NCBI GenBank assembly: GCA_934130215.1
Contig: CAKOXR010000010.1
Coordinates: forward strand, 1-23,690
Source of the DNA: an uncultured Bacilli bacterium
GTDB lineage: Bacteria; Bacillota_I; Bacilli_A; RF39; UBA660
Reading direction: 5' to 3'
DNA length: 23,690 nt
Shown: positions 15,944 through 23,148 of the stretch, piece by piece
How positions within the stretch are numbered: the first letter of the stretch is position 1
Layout: every line of letters starts with the position of its first letter
Notes under the pieces: generated by a model
Database searches by the model: none
Told to the model about the DNA's origin: nothing
Seen by the model: the letters and a program-made list of their open reading frames with translations, nothing else
Program-made: the position numbers and the translations under genes

Positions 15944-17392
15944 TCACTTCATAAATGTACTTATTTTATCTTTTGCTTCATTTACAGAATCATCATTTCT
16001 TTTCATAACATATAATTCTAAATTAGGATATGTATAGGTATTATATGTATAAAAGTCTGATCCCGTTAAATTTTGAGATTCAATATTTACACCCTTAGAA
16101 CTAATATTACTTAATAATTTATTAATAAGTTTAGCCATACTCTTATTATCCATATTTGTATTAAAGTTATCACTAATACTATCTAAAATTTTAGAATAAT
16201 TTTCAATTAAAGTAGTAGAAGAAGTCATCTTTTTTATAATTGCAGATAAAACTTTTTGTTGATTTTTGACTCTTTGAACATCTCCATCTGCAAAAGATTT
16301 TCTTTCTCTAGCAAAAGCTAAAGCTTGATTACCATTTAAATGAATATTACCTCGTTCAAAATGATACTTATGAAAAGCATTCTCATCAAAAGCAATATCA
16401 TTATAAACATCTACTCCACCAATTGCTTCAACTACTTTTTCAACAGTTGAAAAATTAACTTTTGCATAATAATTAATCTCAATTCCAAGTAATTCCTCAA
16501 CAGCTTTAACAGAAGTTTCAATTCCATAATAACCAGCATGTGTTAACTTATCTTTAGCGGCTTTACCAGGTAACTCTACATAATAATCTCTAGGAATTGA
16601 TGTTAATAAAATTCTATTATTTCTAGGATCTATTGTTGCAACCATATTAACATCAGTATTTGTAACATAACCTATAGAACCATAAGCATCTCCACCTGCT
16701 ATATAAACATTAAAAGGAGTATTTGTAACATCTACATATTTTACTATATCAGTTGTTTCAACTAAAATATGTAAAACATCAACATTTTTAATTTTAATTC
16801 CTAAATAAGATAAATCAGTATTAATCAAACTATAAACAGATTCATTTAACAATAAACCATCAATAACACCATCTTTTAAATTATCAAGCATTTCTTCAAT
16901 ATCTTTATACTCTACTTTACCATAACTTATTTTAGTATTAAGTAAATTAAAAGCTTTTTCATTATTTTTCTTAGAAGAATCAATATTATAATAACCAATC
17001 TTCTTATCTTTTAAATCATTAATATTTTCAATATCACTACCATCTAAAACAACAATATAATAAGTTTCCTTTTGAACAATTGAATTATCAATCTTATCAA
17101 AAAAATTAATTAACTTATCAATATATACAACACCAGAATAAAATAATAAACTAGAAATTATAACCATAATTAAAGTACTAATAATTTTAAGAAAACTTTT
17201 AATCTTTTTAGGTAAAATTAAAAGTAAAAGTACTAAATAAATTACACCAATCAAAACCCCTAATATAATTAAATATTTACTAGGTAACATATTTAAATTA
17301 ATTAAATATACAAAGAAAACTATTGTTAAAACAATTGAAATAAGTGATAAAAAAATACATCCATATCTTATTTGTTTTCTTCTTTTCTTCAT
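15944..17392 (-). CDS. CpsA-type LytR-CpsA-Psr (LCP) ligase
   Basis: LCP enzymes transfer finished polysaccharide from undecaprenyl pyrophosphate to peptidoglycan on the outer face of the membrane. The 482-residue protein has three N-terminal membrane helices (about 8-33, 39-61, 67-91), an extracellular accessory domain as in CpsA (about 105-215, with LKDKKIGYYN and a solute-binding-like fold by its sequence pattern), and the LCP domain (about 225-395). Key LCP residues are present: Asp247 in TDVNM, Arg268 in SIPRDYYV, and Arg362, Arg364, Asp371 and Arg374 in the FARER...GDVQR region. It heads the polysaccharide operon behind the only promoter-like site, so it is the probable attachment enzyme for this polymer. 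The ribosome-binding site is weak. Confidence 0.92.
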   Translation of the reverse strand: MKKRRKQIRYGCIFLSLISIVLTIVFFVYLINLNMLPSKYLIILGVLIGVIYLVLLLLILPKKIKSFLKIISTLIMVIISSLLFYSGVVYIDKLINFFDKIDNSIVQKETYYIVVLDGSDIENINDLKDKKIGYYNIDSSKKNNEKAFNLLNTKISYGKVEYKDIEEMLDNLKDGVIDGLLLNESVYSLINTDLSYLGIKIKNVDVLHILVETTDIVKYVDVTNTPFNVYIAGGDAYGSIGYVTNTDVNMVATIDPRNNRILLTSIPRDYYVELPGKAAKDKLTHAGYYGIETSVKAVEELLGIEINYYAKVNFSTVEKVVEAIGGVDVYNDIAFDENAFHKYHFERGNIHLNGNQALAFARERKSFADGDVQRVKNQQKVLSAIIKKMTSSTTLIENYSKILDSISDNFNTNMDNKSMAKLINKLLSNISSKGVNIESQNLTGSDFYTYNTYTYPNLELYVMKRNDDSVNEAKDKISTFMK

Positions 17393-17424
17393 CTTTATTC
17401 TTCTTTCTTTTTATTACATTTATT

Positions 17425-17433
17425 ATTATAACA
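17425..17433 (-). promoter_or_regulatory. Candidate extended -10 promoter of the polysaccharide operon
   Basis: On the minus strand TGTTATAAT fits TGnTATAAT exactly (TATAAT at 17425-17430). Upstream is T-rich without a clear -35 box. Transcription would start near 17418, leaving about 26 nt before the LCP start codon. It lies just behind the secG terminator, so it should drive the operon independently. Confidence 0.6.
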
Positions 17434-17446
17434 TAATCTTAAATAC

Positions 17447-17482
17447 AATAAAAGAAAAACATAGCAACTTTACTATGTTTTT
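17447..17482 (-). terminator. Intrinsic terminator of secG
   Basis: On the minus strand AAAAACATAG (17482-17473), an 8-nt loop, and CTATGTTTTT (17464-17455) form a perfect 10-bp stem, followed by CTTTT. The stem starts in the secG stop codon (17481-17483). Confidence 0.85.
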
Positions 17483-17696
17483 AAAAACCAATGTACATAC
17501 AAAGAATAAAAAATATCATTCCAAGAGCAAAAGTTAATCTACTAATAAATAACTCTCCTCCTCTTTCTTTTCTATTCGCAAATAAATTTTCATTACCACC
17601 AGTAAAAGCACCAGCTGCAGATTCTGCTTTACCACTTTGTAATAAAACTATTGCAATAAGTAATATACAAACAATAATTAATATAATTTTTAACAT
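17481..17696 (-). CDS. secG: Preprotein translocase subunit SecG
   Basis: SecG is the small auxiliary subunit of the SecYEG protein-export channel in the cytoplasmic membrane. The 71-residue product has two hydrophobic helices (about 3-19 and 51-70) joined by the diagnostic loop LLQSGKAESAAGAFTGGNEN. The ATG at 17708 is not the likely start: a GGAGG site at 17702-17706 overlaps it and lies 5 nt before the ATG at 17696, which I use. The gene has its own near-consensus promoter and its own terminator, so it is monocistronic between the ymfF/ymfH run and the polysaccharide operon. Confidence 0.93.
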   Translation of the reverse strand: MLKIILIIVCILLIAIVLLQSGKAESAAGAFTGGNENLFANRKERGGELFISRLTFALGMIFFILCMYIGF

Positions 17697-17719
17697 ATTA
17701 TCCTCCATAACTACAATAA

Positions 17720-17748
17720 ATTATATTATATAATTAAATTAAAGTCAA
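17720..17748 (-). promoter_or_regulatory. Near-consensus sigma-A promoter for secG
   Basis: On the minus strand TTGACT (17748-17743), a 17-bp spacer and TATAAT (17725-17720) give 11 of 12 consensus bases at ideal spacing. The -35 box overlaps the ymfH stop codon (17745-17747). The transcript would start near 17713. Confidence 0.85.
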
Positions 17749-19001
17749 TTATTCCTTATAATTAAACTAGACTTATTATTAAAATTTAAACTATCTACAA
17801 ATAATTTATAATCATTTAAATTCAATTTTTCAATTAATTTATAACGATCACTATATTTATTATATCTTATAATAGATGTAATAACACTCTCATTCATTGA
17901 ATATATATTTTCACTCATATATATTAAATTACTCTTTAAAACCTTTTTACATCTAAAAAAACTATTTTCATCAATATATATATTATTAACCTCTTTATCA
18001 ATATAATCTAAAAATTGCATATAATCCTTAGTTTCTCCAAAAATAGTTAAAACCAAATGATTATCTATTATATCATAATCATAATAACAACTATCAGAAA
18101 TAATACCCAAATCTTTTAATTTTTCATTTAAAATAGAACTTGAACCAAATTTATTTTTTAAATAAATACTTGCATAATTCATTATATCAATAAGATCTAA
18201 TTTTAAAGATGAAATATTTATTTTATAAGACATACTAACCTTTGGAACATTAACATCCATAATTAAAGTACTAGATGCTCTATTTACATAATCTACCTCA
18301 TCATATTTAATTAATTGAACATCTACCTCATCAGAATTATCAACTCTATTTTTTTTAACAATATCAAATACTTCTTTATAATCTACATTACCAGTTACAA
18401 CTAAAAACATATTTGAATTTCTATAAAAACACTTATAAATTGTATATAAATCATGACAAGTAATTTTAGAAATACTTTCCTTTGTTCCAATAACAGAATC
18501 TTTAATAGGATGATTAACAAAAAGATTACTCATTATTTCATCATACATTCTCCTATAAGGATTATCTCTAACCATTTCAATTTCTTGACCAATAATTCCC
18601 ATTTCTTTTAAAACATTTTCTTTCGTAAAATAAGGATTACTAGTATAATTAAGCAAATAAATTAAATTTTCCTTAAAATTAGAACTCCCCGAAAATAAAT
18701 AACTAGTCTTAAAGTAAGATGTATTAGCATTACAATCAGCACCATTAGAAGAATAAAAACTAAAAGGATCAATTCCATCTTTACTTTCAAACATTTTATG
18801 TTCCATAAAATGAGCAATTCCAAGAGGCATTATAATTTCTTTACCATCTAAAATAAATTTATTATGAATTGAACCATATTTTGTTGTCAAAACAGAATAA
18901 ATACCTTCTTGTTTATTAGAGGGAATAACATAAACATCTAAATTATTAATTTTTTCATAATATAAATTTAAATCAAGATGTGATAAACTAATTTTTTTCA
19001 T
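17745..19001 (-). CDS. ymfH: M16-family zinc peptidase YmfH (catalytic partner of YmfF)
   Basis: This is an insulinase-type metallopeptidase of 418 residues. The inverted zinc motif HxxEH is intact as His64, Glu67, His68 in GIAHFMEHKMFE, and the third ligand lies in GQEIEM (about 139-144). The pattern ANTSYFKTSYLFSG, NPYFTKENVLKE and HPIKDSVIGTKESI matches the YmfH group. In B. subtilis ymfF and ymfH are linked to the 5-aminopentanol modification of elongation factor P and are annotated accordingly (spelled YfmF/YfmH in some databases); their exact reaction is unclear. It overlaps ymfF by 14 bp and starts after a strong AAAGGGGG site. No signal peptide is seen, so it is probably cytoplasmic. 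Confidence 0.87.
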   Translation of the reverse strand: MKKISLSHLDLNLYYEKINNLDVYVIPSNKQEGIYSVLTTKYGSIHNKFILDGKEIIMPLGIAHFMEHKMFESKDGIDPFSFYSSNGADCNANTSYFKTSYLFSGSSNFKENLIYLLNYTSNPYFTKENVLKEMGIIGQEIEMVRDNPYRRMYDEIMSNLFVNHPIKDSVIGTKESISKITCHDLYTIYKCFYRNSNMFLVVTGNVDYKEVFDIVKKNRVDNSDEVDVQLIKYDEVDYVNRASSTLIMDVNVPKVSMSYKINISSLKLDLIDIMNYASIYLKNKFGSSSILNEKLKDLGIISDSCYYDYDIIDNHLVLTIFGETKDYMQFLDYIDKEVNNIYIDENSFFRCKKVLKSNLIYMSENIYSMNESVITSIIRYNKYSDRYKLIEKLNLNDYKLFVDSLNFNNKSSLIIRNN

Positions 19002-20214
19002 CCAATACCCCCTTTAATAAGTAACAAGAATCAAGTTTAATTTTATTACTAAATTTAATAATATCTTCTTTAGTAACCAAATCAATTTTTTTAATTCTTT
19101 CATCTAAAGAATCATACATTAAATATTCTAAACTAGCCATACTACTAGCAATACTAACTAAAGAATCATTAATTTCTTTTAAACTAGTTTTATAAGTAGT
19201 TTTAGCACTCTTTATATCATCTAAACTAAAATCACCATTTTTTATAGATTCTATTTGTTTTAAAGTTTCATTTAAAACTTTTTTATAATCTTTTTTATCA
19301 ATACCAGCTGAAACAAACATACTATTTGAAACAGGAGATATAAAACTAGAAATACTATAACATAAAGAATTCTTTTCTCTAACATTTGTAAATAATTTAC
19401 TATCAGGAGATCCACCAAGTATAAAAGAATAAATATTTGCAACATATTGCATTTCAAAAGAATCCATATCTTTAATTTTAAAACCTAAAACAAATATACT
19501 TTGTCTAACATTTCTTTCTTCTATAACAGTTTTTAATTTCAAACGATATTTTTTATGTTCTATTATATGATTTAATTTTTTATGATTTTTTATATTAAAA
19601 TATTTATTTAAAATATCAATATTACCATACTTTCCAACAACATAAATATCAACAACATCTTTTTTTAAAACATCTAAATAATATTGATATAAATTTTTTC
19701 CATCAATTTTATCTAAATCTTCAATATAACCATCTTGATGAAATGAAAAAACAGTATCTGGACTCATTACTTCTCTAATTCTAGTCATAGCATATCTTTT
19801 AGGACTATCATATATATCATCAATATATTTTTTTATAAAATTTTTACTTAAATTTAATGTTTTATCAGAAAATGAATTATTATTAACATTAGGATCAAAA
19901 ATAATATCCATTAAAAATTGTATTACTTTTTCTAAATTACCTTCCTCAGTATATTTATCACTAAGTGAACTAATACTAAAACTCATAATTGAATAATTAC
20001 CAGAAGAACATACATTATAACTATAATTTGCACCATATAATTCATCACTTTGAATAACCATTTCTCTTTCTGTTTGATATTTTTTGGTTCCTCTATTTAA
20101 TATATCAGCAAGTATATTCCTTTTAGTAATTTCATCTTTTTTTATTTTTCTTCTAAAATCAACTCTTATATATACTGTTTTAAATTTATCTGTTTTTAAA
20201 GTATGTAAATTCAT
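18988..20214 (-). CDS. ymfF: M16-family protein YmfF (non-catalytic partner of YmfH)
   Basis: The 408-residue protein has the M16 fold but lacks HxxEH: where the zinc motif should be, the sequence runs ILADILNRGTKKYQTE. The SDELYGANYSYN segment is characteristic of the YmfF group, as is SSLSDKYTEEG. The C-terminal half contains VLGFKIKD, FILGGSPDSKLFTNVREKNS and LCYSISSF, the usual substrate-binding half of M16 proteins. Paired M16 proteins normally act as a catalytic plus a non-catalytic subunit, so a heterodimer with YmfH is the straightforward reading. It starts after AGGAGGG, 27 bp from the deoD stop, with a hairpin in the gap. Confidence 0.86.
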   Translation of the reverse strand: MNLHTLKTDKFKTVYIRVDFRRKIKKDEITKRNILADILNRGTKKYQTEREMVIQSDELYGANYSYNVCSSGNYSIMSFSISSLSDKYTEEGNLEKVIQFLMDIIFDPNVNNNSFSDKTLNLSKNFIKKYIDDIYDSPKRYAMTRIREVMSPDTVFSFHQDGYIEDLDKIDGKNLYQYYLDVLKKDVVDIYVVGKYGNIDILNKYFNIKNHKKLNHIIEHKKYRLKLKTVIEERNVRQSIFVLGFKIKDMDSFEMQYVANIYSFILGGSPDSKLFTNVREKNSLCYSISSFISPVSNSMFVSAGIDKKDYKKVLNETLKQIESIKNGDFSLDDIKSAKTTYKTSLKEINDSLVSIASSMASLEYLMYDSLDERIKKIDLVTKEDIIKFSNKIKLDSCYLLKGVLDEKN

Positions 20215-20224
20215 ATTTCCCTCC

Positions 20225-20253
20225 TTTTAAAAAGTCAGTATTTATAATACTGA
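20225..20253 (-). terminator. Hairpin with short T-run between deoD and ymfF
   Basis: On the minus strand TCAGTATT, loop ATA, AATACTGA (20253-20235) form an 8-bp stem, followed by CTTTTT. It begins inside the deoD stop region. The stem and T-run are short, so it may be a partial terminator, a 3'-end stabiliser or a processing site rather than a full stop. Confidence 0.5.
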
Positions 20254-20928
20254 TTTAAGTGCAATTTCAATCATTTCATTAAACTTTTGTTCTCTTGCAG
20301 ATGAATCTAAAGAAGCACCTGTAACAAGAGAATCTGAAACAGTAAGTAAACAAGATGCTTTTTTATTTAAAAATTTAGCATTATGAAATAAAGCAAATGT
20401 TTCCATCTCAACAGCTAAACAATCATATTTTTCATATAATTCATTTATATTTAAATTATTATAAAAAGCATCACAACAATGAACTCTACCAACAATAATA
20501 TTATGTCCAATTTTTAATATTTTATCATTTAATTCACTATTAGAATATAAAATAGAACTCTTATCCCCATTTTGAACTAATCCATAAGTAGATTCAGAAT
20601 AACAAGAATTTACAAGTAAAATATCATAAACATTCAATTTTGGACTATAAGCTCCACAAGAACCAATCCTTATAATATTTTGAACATCATAAAATTTAAA
20701 TAATTCATAAGAATAAATACCCATACTAGCATTTCCCATACCAGATGCCATAATAGTTATTCTTTTATTTTTATAAAAACCTGTATAACCTAAAATTCCT
20801 CTAACATCATTTACTAATTTATAATTTTCTAAATAATTTTCAGCAATAAATTTTGCTCTTTTAGGATCTCCAGGCATTAAAACTGTATCCGCTATATCTT
20901 CTTTTAAAGCGGTTATATGTGGTGTCAT
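20242..20928 (-). CDS. deoD: Purine-nucleoside phosphorylase, DeoD type
   Basis: This enzyme phosphorolyses purine (deoxy)nucleosides to base and (deoxy)ribose 1-phosphate in cytoplasmic purine salvage. The 228-residue protein matches hexameric DeoD: His4, the phosphate-binding Gly20 and Arg24 in MPGDPKRAKFIA, Arg43, Arg87 in IIRIGSCGAY, the ribose-binding VEMETFALF (173-181), and Asp199 in TVSDS, the base-protonating residue. Positions 4, 20, 24, 43 and 87 coincide with E. coli DeoD numbering. It follows the ZIP-like gene by 8 bp with a GGAGGA site. Confidence 0.95.
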   Translation of the reverse strand: MTPHITALKEDIADTVLMPGDPKRAKFIAENYLENYKLVNDVRGILGYTGFYKNKRITIMASGMGNASMGIYSYELFKFYDVQNIIRIGSCGAYSPKLNVYDILLVNSCYSESTYGLVQNGDKSSILYSNSELNDKILKIGHNIIVGRVHCCDAFYNNLNINELYEKYDCLAVEMETFALFHNAKFLNKKASCLLTVSDSLVTGASLDSSAREQKFNEMIEIALKSVL

Positions 20929-20936
20929 ATTTCCTC

Positions 20937-21671
20937 CTACAAATAGAACAAATGACTAATGAATAGTAATATTGTTCCTAAAATAATTCCTAATATTGTT
21001 ATATAAGTATCTTTACATTTTAATAAATTTAAAAATAATTCTCCTAATAATATATATATTATCATACCTAAATTAACAGTTGATAAAATAATAATTAAAC
21101 TATTTGTTATATCAAAAAAATTATTTAAAAACAATCCAAATAAATTTCCAACTAAAGATGATAAACTAAGTAAAAGAATAGTAATTATTAAATTTTTTTT
21201 ATTTAAAGTTTTTGAATATAAACTTGCTAATGTTATACCAAATATAATATTACAAATACCTAATCCAAACCCTAACATAAACGGATGATTTGATAAATTT
21301 ATTTTTATTCCAATAATTATATTATATATCATAATAGGTAAACTTATTATTAAAGCAAGATGAAGATAATGATTTTTTTTATTATCTTTTTTTAATTCAT
21401 GATCTGGTATAAATATATCTAACATTTTCATAATTATTATACCCATTATCATATAAAATAATAATAAAAATAATTTATTTGTTCCATTATACATTTCACC
21501 AATTCCACCAGCAGAATCCGGTAATAATTCAACCATTATTAAAGATGAACCAAGTCCTAATAAACAAGCCATCATAAATTGAAGAAATTTATCATTTTTT
21601 TTAAACCCAAAAGATAAAAAAACTCCACTTATTAAAAATAAACTTGCAATTATACTAGCAATTACACCCAT
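20937..21671 (-). CDS. ZIP-like membrane protein lacking the usual metal ligands
   Basis: This is a 244-residue polytopic membrane protein with about eight hydrophobic helices. Its layout resembles ZIP (ZupT-like) transporters: a first pair of helices with FMMACLLGLGSSLIMVELLP, which parallels the family's GG-ML---ELLPE; a polar loop of about 90-100 with charged residues before TM4; and a GELFLNLL near the C terminus. In ZIP proteins TM4 and TM5 carry HN-PEG and HE/HN-PEG metal ligands. Here the aligned stretches read YNIIIGIKI and CNIIFGITLA, with His, Pro and Glu all replaced. If the alignment is right it is unlikely to move zinc in the standard way. It sits 9 bp after dgkA and 8 bp before deoD. 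The family assignment is tentative. Confidence 0.5.
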   Translation of the reverse strand: MGVIASIIASLFLISGVFLSFGFKKNDKFLQFMMACLLGLGSSLIMVELLPDSAGGIGEMYNGTNKLFLLLFYMIMGIIIMKMLDIFIPDHELKKDNKKNHYLHLALIISLPIMIYNIIIGIKINLSNHPFMLGFGLGICNIIFGITLASLYSKTLNKKNLIITILLLSLSSLVGNLFGLFLNNFFDITNSLIIILSTVNLGMIIYILLGELFLNLLKCKDTYITILGIILGTILLFISHLFYL

Positions 21672-21680
21672 TTTTCCACC

Positions 21681-22082
21681 TCATTTTATTCTTGGTATAA
21701 ATATTAATAAGCCAATTATTAAAGACATAATTGAAAATACTAATGTAGCTCCGCTTGCACAATCTTTAGCAACTCTTGCAAGTTCTTTTCTTTCAAGTGT
21801 TACCAAATCAACAGTTGCTTCTAAAGCACTATTAACAAGTTCACATCCTGCAACTAGACCATAACAAATTACTAAAAAACACCATTCTATTTTAGTTATA
21901 TCAAAATAAAATCCTAAAATAGTAGTAATTATAATAGCAAGTACTATAATTATAAAATTATGTTCATATTTTATAGCATACATAATACCATTTAAAGCAT
22001 TTTCAAAACTTTTTTTATATCTTATAAAATGATTTCCTTTTATACCACTTCTAACTTCTTTATCTACTAATCCCGATTTCAT
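21681..22082 (-). CDS. dgkA: Undecaprenol kinase / diacylglycerol kinase (DgkA family)
   Basis: This small trimeric membrane kinase phosphorylates undecaprenol (Gram-positive members) or diacylglycerol. Undecaprenyl phosphate is the carrier for both wall and the polysaccharide encoded nearby. The 133-residue protein has an amphipathic N-terminal segment, three membrane helices (about 45-60, 68-90, 112-130), and the signature ELVNSALEATVDL with the following ERKELARVAKD and ASGATLV. The N terminus is about 10 residues longer than in B. subtilis. The ATG at 22082 is supported by AGGAGA about 8 nt upstream, and the gene overlaps ybeY by 23 bp. It ends in TGA, one proof of the standard code. Confidence 0.93.
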   Translation of the reverse strand: MKSGLVDKEVRSGIKGNHFIRYKKSFENALNGIMYAIKYEHNFIIIVLAIIITTILGFYFDITKIEWCFLVICYGLVAGCELVNSALEATVDLVTLERKELARVAKDCASGATLVFSIMSLIIGLLIFIPRIK

Positions 22083-22500
22083 TTAAGATCTCCTCTTGTA
22101 AACTAAACATTATTTTTTCGTCTTCTTTTTTCATATGATCATATCCAAGTAGATGTAATAAACCATGTACAATTAAAAATGCCATTTCTCTTTCTTCTTT
22201 ATGACCATATTCTAAAGCTTGTTCATGAACTTTTTCTAAACATATATATATATCCCCTAAAACTCTAAGATCATATACCGATATATCATCATTATCTTCT
22301 AAAGCAAATGAAATAACATCAGTTGGTCTATCTACACCTCTATAAGTTTTATTTATTTCATGAATAAGATTTAAATCAACAAAAATAATATTTACTTCAC
22401 TATTTAATGAATTCATTTCTTTTAAAGTAAATTTTACTATTTTTCTAACAAAATTTTTATCAATTTTTTCTTCTGTTTTATTAAAAATTCCAATACTCAT
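22060..22500 (-). CDS. ybeY: Endoribonuclease YbeY (rRNA maturation factor)
   Basis: YbeY is a zinc-dependent endoribonuclease in 16S rRNA 3'-end maturation and ribosome quality control. The 146-residue protein has the zinc motif H(x3)H(x5)H at His112, His116 and His122 in HGLLHLLGYDH, and the conserved NKTYRGVDRPTDVISFAL (about 50-67) and LGDIYIC segments. The start is supported by GGAGG 7-8 nt upstream. In B. subtilis ybeY is preceded by yqfD and phoH and followed by dgkA; here phoH is missing and a VanZ-family gene lies in its place. Confidence 0.95.
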   Translation of the reverse strand: MSIGIFNKTEEKIDKNFVRKIVKFTLKEMNSLNSEVNIIFVDLNLIHEINKTYRGVDRPTDVISFALEDNDDISVYDLRVLGDIYICLEKVHEQALEYGHKEEREMAFLIVHGLLHLLGYDHMKKEDEKIMFSLQEEILNEIGISR

Positions 22501-22533
22501 ACTTATACCTCCAATTATATCAAAATATTATCC

Positions 22534-23148
22534 CTAAAGTCCAGAAATATTAATTATTTTTAATAAGTACATTATTAAAACAATTACAAATGTTATAATT
22601 ATTATATTATATAATATAACATTTTGGAATATTTTAGGAGCATGATCTTGTATATAATTTATAATTTTATATGTAAAGTACCCTAATGTACCTCCAACAA
22701 CATTCAACATTATATCATCAACATCGAATACTCGTCCAATAAACATTTGAGTAAACTCTATTGATATTGAAACAATAAAAGATATTAATAATGCTGGTTT
22801 AACACTTTTTAACTTTAAAATATAACCAGCAAAAAAACCAAGTGGCATAAACATAAACATATTTCCAATTATATTTTTATAAAATGCTTCACTTGTTATA
22901 TCATATCTTAATATTTCTTTAAAAGGAATAAAATTATTCATTGACCAAGAAACATCTTTAAATGAAACAACATAGAATAAACACATTATATAAAATACAA
23001 AACCATATAAAAGTATTTCTTTATAAGGATAAAACTTTTTATGATTTACAACTAAATATGTTATCCTAAAAGAAATTAATATAACAGAAATTATAACAAT
23101 CATTGGCCAAATTTGAACCATTACATTTCTAACAACATCTCTAACCAT
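22534..23148 (-). CDS. VanZ-family membrane protein
   Basis: The 204-residue membrane protein has about five hydrophobic helices and the VanZ signature: NMFMFMPLGFFAGY, then SIEFTQMFIGRVFDVDD and IMLNVVGGTLGY. VanZ itself gives low-level teicoplanin resistance, but most family members have no known role; envelope function is a guess. I start it at the ATG at 23148: the GAGGA site (in the end of yqfD) lies 9 nt before it, while the ATG at 23166 precedes that site and lacks one. With this start the gene overlaps yqfD by 8 bp. It lies between yqfD and ybeY, where phoH is found in B. subtilis. Confidence 0.87.
   Translation of the reverse strand: MVRDVVRNVMVQIWPMIVIISVILISFRITYLVVNHKKFYPYKEILLYGFVFYIMCLFYVVSFKDVSWSMNNFIPFKEILRYDITSEAFYKNIIGNMFMFMPLGFFAGYILKLKSVKPALLISFIVSISIEFTQMFIGRVFDVDDIMLNVVGGTLGYFTYKIINYIQDHAPKIFQNVILYNIIIITFVIVLIMYLLKIINISGL

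Noticed and set aside
19272..19457. 61-codon minus-strand frame within ymfF
   Set aside because: It is an alternative frame of a conserved M16 protein without its own ribosome-binding site.
22514..22522. TGATATAAT upstream of ybeY as an internal promoter
   Set aside because: The start point would fall within the ybeY ribosome-binding site, leaving no usable leader; chance match in AT-rich DNA.
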